NCBI GenBank assembly: GCA_019828565.1 | Contig: JAHDYR010000005.1 | Coordinates: 1,776,871-1,840,870 of the forward strand | DNA: 64,000 bases | Direction: 5' to 3' | Source of the DNA: Carpediemonas membranifera | Lineage: Eukaryota > Fornicata | Part shown: positions 57,401-64,000 of the stretch, piece by piece | Layout: every line of letters starts with the position of its first letter | How positions within the stretch are numbered: the stretch's first letter is position 1 | Position numbers and translations under genes: made by a program | The notes under the pieces: generated by a model | Seen by the model: only the letters and a program-made list of their open reading frames with translations | The model's database searches: none | Told to the model about the DNA's origin: nothing

Positions 57401-57894
57401 ATTGTATCCATTGCAGCCAATGTCAGCCCATCCCCATCGTCGGCAGAGAGAGGGAGGGCCCTATGAGAGCCATCACAGAGCTGGCCCAAGGCGCTGACCT
57501 GAAGAGAGAAATTAGCAGACTATGCCCCCTATGCTCGGAGGAGTCGGAGGTGAGCCTGTTCTACAGGATCATTAGGGAAAAGCCAGGACCAGCAAGGAAG
57601 CAGGAAATGATCAGGGAGTGGGCAGAGGGCCAGAGGCTAGGATCGGCAGCGCACATAATCTGTGAATGCCCGGCAGTAGACAGGGGAGAAGCTTGGACAA
57701 AGCTGTGGACAGCAGCGAAGCACAAAACTAAGGACTTGGAAGTAAGGCAGGGCCCCCAGGGCGAATGGTACCAGGAAAGACCCATCCTAGAATTACAGCA
57801 ACTAATAATATGGGGCTCGGAGGACATTTGGGAAGGCCTCACGGCAGGACTACGGGAACTGGCAAAGGTTTACAACAGCTTCAAGGTGGAATAG
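54452..57894 (+). pseudogene. LINE endonuclease-reverse transcriptase ORF, frameshifted
   Basis: The first 299 codons are an exonuclease-endonuclease-phosphatase domain: ILSLNTEG, IQETW, GREGIG-like TREGIG, VYGPP, MGDWNIDP and the SAHNGI catalytic box. The RT follows with KSYRPISLTPLLYRV-like ESYRPISLTPLLYRVYGRLL, LDIEKAYDTVPR, GVKQGCVLAPTLF and FVDDTAV. The C-terminus has a CPLC...H..C zinc motif (CPLCSEE and HIICECP). Frames change near 55320, 55520, 56225, 56450 and 57457. The last is a one-base loss relative to copy 2, where the frame is intact. It is therefore a disrupted copy of a recently active element. Confidence 0.85.
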
Positions 57895-58801
57895 AAGCAT
57901 GTCATGAACCCCTGACTCCAGGACCGGGAAGGGATGGACAAGGAATCAGCCATGGACCACCCTCGCTGGTGCTAAGCTCCTGGGATCAGTGAGGAAAGGC
58001 CCCACGTATCCCGGTAGCCAGGAACCAAAGCAAGGGAAGGAACGACTGCAAGGAAAGAACAGGAAGGACAGACCAGAAATAAGAAAGAAAGGACATGCGA
58101 CAAGGACAGAGCAAGGATAAGGTCAAGGAAATCCATATTCATATGGTTGCACCACTCGTTGGGACCCCAAGGAAACTGCAGGGACTGGCCACGGGGGTCG
58201 GAGGGGCACAGGTGCCCCTGCCGCCCTTGTTAACGACATGGGAAACCAAGGACATGTAGTGCAAGCGAAATGTTGTAAGGGGTAACAGGACAACCAGGCC
58301 TAGTGCCTGGGGGTACACCACCCATGCCCTGACCCACGCCACCTAACCGGGGTAGACAGCATGGACTTAGTCACTTTCCCCGCCTTCGGGTAGGCTTCCT
58401 AACAGAGTCGAGGGGGCATGGAATTGGGGAACCGGACAGACGAGAGGGTGCCGTGGCTGAACGGCTCTACAAGGACTGCAGGGAAGCAAGGAGTGTCATA
58501 GTCAAGGTTCTGCAGGACGATCCTGCCTGTCAATGCCCCGAGGACAGACCCCCAGGCTCCCCGGATAGTTGCCGGACTTTCAGGGAGACAGGAAAGCATA
58601 TTTGCACGGAGATGGCCGCAGGGCCTCTGGGGCGATTGGAATCGGCTTTCCGCGGAGACAGTAGCACCGAAAGCCCAAGGCAAACGCTGCTGACCAGTTT
58701 GCCACGGGAAATAGGCAGTACCCCGGGGCACTCAGTTCCAAGACAACGGGAAACAAGCTCAGTCCGGGGTCAGAATCCAAGCACCATAAATTTCTTTCTT
58801 T
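57895..58801 (+). other. 3' untranslated region of LINE copy 1
   Basis: About 900 bases shared with copy 2 (61521-62430) at over 99 percent identity. It has no poly(A) tail and ends in a pyrimidine-rich TTTCTTTCTTTCC. Short ORFs occur on both strands but none looks like a protein. Confidence 0.65.
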
Positions 58802-58816
58802 CCTCTTCTACCCCCC
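58802..58816 (+). repeat. Right target site duplication of LINE copy 1
   Basis: Identical to 50126-50140. The two first bases could belong to the element, since its end also reads CC. Confidence 0.75.
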
Positions 58817-58865
58817 CTCCCAGGAGGACCGCCCGGTCCGAGAGACCCTCCCACAGGAGGACTAG

Positions 58866-59189
58866 AAGGCAGCCGAGCAGGCCAAGGTCTGGACCCGCGA
58901 CCAGCAAAGGAGAAGGGAACCCAAGGGGCTGTGCCCCTATCACAGAAACACACTAGCCTACTGTCACTGTGCGCTTGCGGATGTATCGCTCTTCTACACA
59001 AGACTCTCCCTGGCCATCCACGTGCTGTACAACCCGTGGACCTGGGCTGATGTAGGAGCGGAACTAATCGCACGGGGAGGGAAAGTGACGGGGGCACAAA
59101 GCCCCATCATCAGAGTAGGACACGGGGCCCCGGACCTGGCTGAAGAGATCAACCTCTATAGAGGGCGAGAGGTCATCACACCCCTAGGG
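58866..59189 (+). pseudogene. Diverged Maelstrom-like fragment
   Basis: Open frame without ATG after a TAG: KAAEQAKVWTRDQ, then EPKGLCPYHRNTLAYCHCALADVSLFYTRL. It parallels EPKGVCPYHRHTAGCYHCGLADTVVF in ORF2 of LINE copy 1 but is clearly diverged, so it comes from another member of the family or from a host gene. The frame runs on without a stop into the gypsy-like gag region; the join near 59190 is placed by a change in base composition only. Confidence 0.45.
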
Positions 59190-60931
59190 CAATTACAGCA
59201 TGTGATCTTTACCACCATGGGCTCCATCGAGCGTGCGACCCGCATTCTGATCGCCAGCTTCCGCAATCGCATGCGACTATTCGATTCCCTTCCTGCCGGT
59301 GAAGACCTGCCAGAGGCAACCACGGAGGAGGATGTGACCTCCAGACGTCATCGCTTCGAACAGATCTGTAGCAGACTGCTCGTCGACGCCCTCCAGCGGC
59401 CTAAGGCCCTGAAGACTAAGACGAGATGGATCTCGCTCCTATGGGGCGACGACTCCTTCGATGACACCGTCAAGTCGGCGGTCAAGGCTGCTAAGTTCCT
59501 CGACCGCCAGGGTCCACCCAGGGCTCCGAGGGCCCACGCCCCGGCTCCAGCCGGCCACGTGAAGCGTGTGGGCCGAGGCCCTACGCATCCCGCTAACGGC
59601 CCGCGCCCTTAGGGCCACAACCTCCCCAGACCTCAGGGTCAGCGCCCTTCGGGCCAGCAGGCTCCTCAGCCCCTTACCAGACCCTGCAAGTTTTGTCAGG
59701 GCTGGCATAAGGACTACCGCTGCCCTCAGCACCCGAAGTTCGCCGCTGAGGAACGCCAGGCTCAGGCCAACGCGGCCCAGACTTCGTCTGTCGATCCTAT
59801 GACCACCACGGCAACTATAAAAGGCCGTGAGTATTCTTTCACTGTCGACACTGGGGCAAGTATATGCTTTATGAGCCAGAAGGCTGTACGCCAGCTACCC
59901 AGAGACGCTGTATCAGTTGACACCGGAGAGTGGATCACTGTGACCCTAGGGGACAACCACAAGGTTTGGACGAACCAAGTAGCTACGCTCACCTTCCGTC
60001 TAGAACGGCTCGGCCCAGTGCCCATTACGACGACCTGGAAGTTCTATGTGCTTCCAGGCGAAGCCTTCAAGGTTCTATTGGGCTGCGACCTTCTTAGGTC
60101 ACTCAAGTTCATCGACGATGAGACACTCAACTTCAACCTCGAAAAGCTAGGCTCAGAGGACGAATCAGAGTGGGTTCCATTCACTCACAGGTACCTCGAC
60201 GAAGACCTGAACACAGCTGAGGTGGAAGAGAACCACCCGGATATTCCGGACTCAGCAATAAAGCCCCAGCTCGAAGAGCTCGTGGCCGCTTTCCCCGATA
60301 TTTGGGAAGAGTCTCTCCCCGCAGAAGGGTCTAACCTGGAGGAGATGACTATAGAGCTCGTAAACGAGCGGGACATTGTCCAGGCAAGAGCTAGAGGCCT
60401 TGCCGACGCGACAGCGACGCTTGTGGCGACCGAGCTCGAGGCTCTTTGGAGATCTGGGATCATCCGAGAGTCTCGAGGCCCTTACAGCTCCCCCATAGTG
60501 GTTGTGAAGAAAGGTCACAAGGGCTCCCAGAAAATCAGACTCTGCGTTGATTACAAAGAGCTGAACGACCTAACGATCAAGGACAAGTTCCCGATTCCAA
60601 ATGTTAGACATTTCGTGGATCGCGCGGCAGGCTGCAAATACTTTGCCTAGACCTTAGGCAGGGGTACTATCAGATGAACATGAGTGAAAAGGATATTCCT
60701 AAGACCGCGTTCGTTATCCCTGACTCGTACTTCGAGTTCACTAGGTGTCCTTTTGGTCTGACGAACGCTCCCTCAAGGTTCCAGCGTGCTTTGCAGCGGG
60801 CCTTTGCGGAAGTCCTTCATAAAGGAGTCGACATATACCTTGATGATATCATGGTATATGCTCGCTCGGAGGACGAGTTCGTCGCCCTGATAGAGAAAGT
60901 CTTCTCCATCTGCCGCGAGTACAAGCTACGC
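59190..60931 (+). pseudogene. Gypsy-like gag-protease-RT, 5' part
   Basis: A helical gag region (ATRILIASFRNRMRLFDSL) ends at an in-frame TAG (59608-59610). The same frame continues with a zinc knuckle (CKFCQGWHKDYRC), a retropepsin (SFTVDTGASICFM) and the RT (KIRLCVDYKELNDLTIKDKFPIP). At 60648 a TAG plus a frameshift breaks the motif A region (expected LDLRQGYYQ is present in another frame), after which FGLTNAPSRFQ and the catalytic YLDDIMVYA follow. The gag stop could be a readthrough signal; the RT break is damage or an assembly error. Confidence 0.8.
60917..60931 (+). repeat. Left target site duplication of LINE copy 2
   Basis: GAGTACAAGCTACGC, repeated at 62431-62445, both within the gypsy RT frame. 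Confidence 0.9.
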
Positions 60932-62430
60932 CATGGGGACAAGGAAATTAAGCAAGTGTCTGCAAGGTAAGCCTACGGTAGACCGAAAGGCTGGGAAGGG
61001 GCAAAGCAGGGCGGAATGGAAGAGAATTGTATCCATTGCAGCCAATGTCAGCCCATCCCCATCGTCGGCAGAGAGAGGGGAGGGCCCTATGAGAGCCATC
61101 ACAGAGCTGGCCCAAGGCGCTGACCTGAAGAGAGAAATTAGCAGACTATGCCCCCTATGCTCGGAGGAGTCGGAGGTGAGCCTGTTCTACAGGATCATTA
61201 GGGAAAAGCCAGGAGCAGCAAGGAAGCAGGAAATGATCAGGGAGTGGGCAGAGGGCCAGAGGCTAGGATCGGCAGCGCACATAATCTGTGAATGCCCGGC
61301 AGTAGACAGGGGAGAAGCTTGGACAAAGCTGTGGACAGCAGCGAAGCACAAAACTAAGGACTTGGAAGTAAGGCAGGGCCCCCAGGGCGAATGGTACCAG
61401 GAAAGACCCATCCTAGAATTACAGCAACTAATAATATGGGGCTCGGAGGACATTTGGGAAGGCCTCACGGCAGGACTACGGGAACTGGCAAAGGTTTACA
61501 ACAGCTTCAAGGTGGAATAGAAGCATGTCATGAACCCCTGACTCCAGGACCGGGAAGGGATGGACAAGGAATCAGCCATGGACCACCCTCGCTGGTGCTA
61601 AGCTCCTGGGATCAGTGAGGAAAGGCCCCACGTATCCCGGTAGCCAGGAACCAAAAGCAAGGGAAGGAACGACTGCAAGGAAAGAACAGGAAGGACAGAC
61701 CAGAAATAAGAAAGAAAGGACATGCGACAAGGACAGAGCAAGGATAAGGTCAAGGAAATCCATATTCATATGGTTGCACCACTCGTTGGGACCCCAAGGA
61801 AACTGCAGGGACTGGCCACGGGGGTCGGAGGGGCACAGGTGCCCCTGCCGCCCTTGTTAACGACATGGGAAACCAAGGAAATGTAGTGCAAGCGAAATGT
61901 TGTAAGGGGTAACAGGACAACCAGGCCTAGTGCCTGGGGGTACACCACCCATGCCCTGACCCACGCCACCTAACCGGGGTAGACAGCATGGACTTAGTCA
62001 CTTTCCCCGCCTTCGGGTAGGCTTCTTAACAGAGTCGAGGGGGCATGGAATTGGGGAACCGGACAGACGAGAGGGTGCCGTGGCTGAACGGCTCTACAAG
62101 GACTGCAGGGAAGCAAGGAGTGTCATAGTCAAGGTTCTGCAGGACGATCCTGCCTGTCAATGCCCCGAGGACAGACCCCCAGGCTCCCCGGATAGTTGCC
62201 GGACTTTCAGGGAGACAGGAAAGCATATTTGCACGGAGATGGCCGCAGGGCCTCTGGGGCGATTGGAATCGGCTTTCCGCGGAGACAGTAGCACCGAAAG
62301 CCCAAGGCAAACGCTGCTGACCAGTTTGCCACGGGAAATAGGCAGTACCCCGGGGCACTCAGTTCCAAGACAACGGGAAACAAGCTCAGTCCGGGGTCAG
62401 AATCCAAGCACCATAAATTTCTTTCTTTCC
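60932..62430 (+). mobile_element. 5'-truncated LINE insertion (copy 2) inside gypsy RT
   Basis: 1,499 bases matching 57304-58801 of copy 1 with about five differences (for example an extra G at 61081-ish, C/G in KPG(P/A)A, C/T near 62027). The 15-bp target duplication and the shared 3' end prove retrotransposition rather than duplication. Confidence 0.93.
60933..61520 (+). CDS. C-terminal part of LINE RT protein, intact frame
   Basis: 195 codons from an internal ATG, covering the region after RT with the zinc motif CPLC and HIICECP. The frame here is unbroken, whereas copy 1 has lost one G at 57457, so this is the better guide to the original reading frame. It is a fragment and not expected to be functional. 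Confidence 0.75.
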   Translation: MGTRKLSKCLQGKPTVDRKAGKGQSRAEWKRIVSIAANVSPSPSSAERGEGPMRAITELAQGADLKREISRLCPLCSEESEVSLFYRIIREKPGAARKQEMIREWAEGQRLGSAAHIICECPAVDRGEAWTKLWTAAKHKTKDLEVRQGPQGEWYQERPILELQQLIIWGSEDIWEGLTAGLRELAKVYNSFKVE

Positions 62431-62445
62431 GAGTACAAGCTACGC
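62431..62445 (+). repeat. Right target site duplication of LINE copy 2
   Basis: Same 15 bases as 60917-60931. Confidence 0.9.
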
Positions 62446-62687
62446 TTGAAAGCAGGCAAGTGCAAAATTGGCACGGACGACGTGGAGGCCGTGGGCTATA
62501 TCGTCTCTGAGAGAGGGAAGCAGCTGGCTCCATCCCGTGTACAGGCGATCTGGGATATTCCCGTCCCTGAGACGGCTAAGTCGCTCCAGAGGGTGCTAGG
62601 TTCATTCAACTACGTTGCGCAGTTCGTCGAAGACGCTGCCCGGACACTACGTCCCCTGAACCACCTACTCACCACCGCCTTAAAGGT
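62446..62687 (+). pseudogene. Gypsy-like RT thumb region
   Basis: Continues the RT frame from 60931: LKAGKCKIG, VEAVGYIVSERGKQLAP, SLQRVLGSFNYVAQFV and TLRPLNHLL, the usual connection between RT and RNase H in Ty3/gypsy elements. Confidence 0.85.
62674..62687 (+). repeat. Left target site duplication of the minus-strand LINE fragment
   Basis: ACCGCCTTAAAGGT, repeated at 63553-63566. Confidence 0.88.
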
Positions 62688-63552
62688 TTTGAGTTTTTGA
62701 GTTTATTTTTTGATACAGTGCCGGGGTGTCCACCTCCAGGCACTGGCCACAACCCGAGCCAGACGAGCGGTGATCAGCCGCAGGAGGGCAACGGTTCTCA
62801 TAACATTGGAAGCCAGAGCTGCGGCGCCCAAGAGTACTGTTCTGAAGCTGCAGGGAGAGGAGGGCCTAAAACCCCTTCGAAGAAGGGTAAAAAGATGACC
62901 CACGCGGGTCGGCCAGCTCACAACTTCCAGCTCTTGGCGCTGCGGGACTCTGTGCTCCGAGCCCGATGGGGCTCCCTCAGGACGATGATCGAGGAGGTCC
63001 TGAGACCGGGGAGGACGGTGGCGTTTTCCTATGTAAGCGAGGGAACCTACCAGTCACGCGTCACAAAGTACACTCAACATATGTGTGTGCTTGGCGTCGT
63101 CACGCCTGCTCAGGGTCAGGGGGTCCTTGAAAAGGAGGATGGGGTTAATCTTGAAGTGGTCGCACTTAGCCAAGTGGGTCTGGTTCAGGACAACCCACGT
63201 CCTGGATCTCAGCACTGCTAGGGTCTTGGTAGGGGACGTCAGGATCTCAATCACAGCCGCGGCGATGGCCTCACCCTGACAGAGAGGACATGCCTCAAGA
63301 GCTGCGGCGGCTTCCGGTTCATCCTTCAGGTCCTGTAGGATTCCCCTGACCGGCTGCCACGCGTCAGGAAGAGCCCCTCTCGTTGGCATAGGTAGACACG
63401 ATAGCCGTAGCATCGCGAGGCGCTTCGCTGGCCCAGCCGTTAGATGGTCGAGGTATGGCTGCCTGGCCGGGTAGTTAGAGCGGGTGAAAGGGCGGGTGAG
63501 TGCCGACTCCGTGACGTATCTCCTGACAGCCACTTTGTTACCACGGCAGATT
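62688..63552 (-). mobile_element. 5'-truncated non-LTR retrotransposon insertion inside gypsy pol
   Basis: 865 bases inserted in antisense, with a 14-bp target duplication. The 3' end on the minus strand is A-rich (AAAAAATAAACTCAAAAACTCAAA). The coding part shows the post-RT CPLC motif, like the element at 1-2136, and may belong to the same general family. Confidence 0.82.
63054..63552 (-). pseudogene. Truncated C-terminal ORF of the inserted non-LTR element
   Basis: The frame is open from the truncation point: RRYVTESALTRPF, AKRLAMLRLSCLPMP and ALEACPLCQGEAI, the usual C-terminal thumb and zinc region. After CPLC the expected His/Cys partner is absent, so the frame there is probably shifted. 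Confidence 0.6.
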
Positions 63553-63768
63553 ACCGCCTTAAAGGTCAAGGGCCCACTCTCCGACCTTTGGACGGACGAG
63601 CATACCCAAGCTTTCGAAGCCTACAAAGCTAAGCTTACATCTGACACTGTTCTAAGCTTCCCTGACATCTCTAAGAGATGGATCCTCGAGACGGACGCGT
63701 CAAATGAGGGGCTAGGGGGAATCCTGTACCAGGAGGACAGTGACGGCGGAAATCGCCAACTAGTGAGT
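63553..63768 (+). pseudogene. Gypsy-like RNase H, 3' truncated
   Basis: The first 14 bases are the right target duplication. The frame resumes with KGPLSDLWTDEHTQAFEAYK, TSDTVLSFPD and the RNase H core ILETDASNEGLGGILYQED, then is lost after LVSFF. The rest of RNase H and any integrase are missing. Confidence 0.82.
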
Positions 63769-63799
63769 TTCTTCGTGTGACGCGGTCCTCGCTCTCCTC

Positions 63800-63811
63800 C
63801 CGCAGTTTATG
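63800..63811 (+). promoter_or_regulatory. Initiator-like motif CCGCAGTTTATG
   Basis: Plus strand, 43 bases before the ATG at 63854. Confidence 0.5.
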
Positions 63812-63853
63812 TAAACGTTCAACCTTCAGCACAGTGATCACTCCTGGTTTATA

Positions 63854-64000
63854 ATGTTGAACCCTCAACAGCCAACGCTGAGTCAATTCACCCTTGAAGA
63901 AGCACGGCAATTCTCAAGACACTTCCGCTTCTTCAAAACCCACTTCAAAACAAGCCAACATCACCCCACCGTCCTCCAGTGCCTCACTTCTAGCCAAATC
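63854..64000 (+). CDS. Start of an uncharacterised protein running off the window
   Basis: 49 codons, open to the last base. It begins MLNPQQPTLSQFTLEEARQF and continues rich in His, Phe and Gln. The setting, directly after a broken retroelement and with an initiator-like motif, suggests the gag-type first ORF of another element, but a host gene is equally possible. Confidence 0.45.
   Translation, partial: MLNPQQPTLSQFTLEEARQFSRHFRFFKTHFKTSQHHPTVLQCLTSSQI

Larger units (their letters stand above)
50141..58801 (+). mobile_element. APE-type LINE retrotransposon, near full length (copy 1)
   Basis: About 8.7 kb bounded by a 15-bp target duplication. In order it carries ORF1 (50612), a DnaQ/Maelstrom-like ORF2 (51843), a coiled-coil ORF3 (53171), and an endonuclease-RT ORF (54452-57894), then about 900 bases of 3' untranslated sequence. 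The 3' limit is fixed by copy 2, which shares the sequence up to TTTCTTTCTTTCC and then diverges. The plus strand is purine-rich. Several single-base frameshifts lie in homopolymers, so the copy is either decayed or contains assembly errors. Confidence 0.82.
59190..63768 (+). mobile_element. Ty3/gypsy-like retrotransposon remnant interrupted by two insertions
   Basis: Segments 59190-60931, 62431-62687 and 63553-63768 form one gag-protease-RT-RNase H order. The intervening pieces (60932-62430 and 62688-63552) are LINE insertions with target duplications inside the pol reading frame. No long terminal repeat was recognised on either side, and the RNase H domain stops abruptly near 63768, where unrelated sequence begins. 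Left boundary approximate. Confidence 0.75.

Noticed and set aside
58453-58956. A 167-codon frame in the LINE 3' end
   Set aside because: Spans the LINE end and its target duplication, so it cannot be a native gene.
1-64000. CRISPR arrays, rRNA genes, bacterial operons or ribosome binding sites
   Set aside because: None seen. Gene structure, introns and protein set are eukaryotic.

Overview
The window looks like a gene-dense, GC-rich genome of a free-living anaerobic-type protist. Three things suggest it: eukaryotic proteins (Spt5, Vps53, Vps33, Mon1, deoxyhypusine synthase, tubulin glutamylase, SMG5/6/7-like) packed tail to tail with 50-400 base gaps; ultrashort spliceosomal introns of 28-41 nt whose 3' ends read CT(A/C)ACACAG, the Giardia/Trichomonas style; and an initiator-like motif lying almost on the start codons. 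A fornicate metamonad such as Carpediemonas would fit. The species assignment is inference, not something the sequence proves.

Layout. 1-2.1 kb: 3' part of a non-LTR retrotransposon with a restriction-like endonuclease domain. 2.3-2.6 kb: tRNA-Glu(CTC) and tRNA-Leu(TAA). 2.6-6.3 kb: a tyrosine-recombinase (DIRS/Ngaro/PAT-type) retrotransposon on the minus strand, with gag, RT-RNase H, recombinase and split direct repeats. 6.4-49.6 kb: about 27 host genes on both strands. They cover hypusine synthesis, membrane traffic (Serinc, Mon1, Vps53, Vps33, signal peptidase SPC25), RNA biology (SMG5/6/7-like, Spt5), nucleotide and ADP-ribose salvage (MTA/SAH nucleosidase, macrodomain, TatD), ubiquitin hydrolysis, microtubules (TORTIFOLIA1-like TOG protein, TTLL1-like ligase), a pseudophosphatase, and several unrecognised proteins. 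At 31.1-32.7 kb sits a Fanzor-like (eukaryotic TnpB) RNA-guided nuclease gene, followed directly by two abutting hairpins. 49.8-64 kb: nested retrotransposons.

In the right-hand nest, an 8.7 kb APE-type LINE (50141-58801) carries several ORFs, one resembling a DnaQ/Maelstrom RNase H-fold protein. Its 15-bp target duplication splits an older ORF. A Ty3/gypsy-like pol (about 59.2-63.8 kb) is interrupted by a 1.5 kb truncated copy of the same LINE (15-bp duplication) and by a 0.87 kb minus-strand fragment of a second LINE (14-bp duplication).

The most useful cross-cutting observations are: (1) a GTGCA(C/G)TTTA element at or just upstream of at least nine start codons, including the retrotransposon gag; (2) four short introns predicted in four genes plus one more in the same class, each restoring a frame; (3) the Fanzor-like locus with a candidate guide-RNA structure. 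No expression data or database search was available, so all starts and introns are read from sequence alone.
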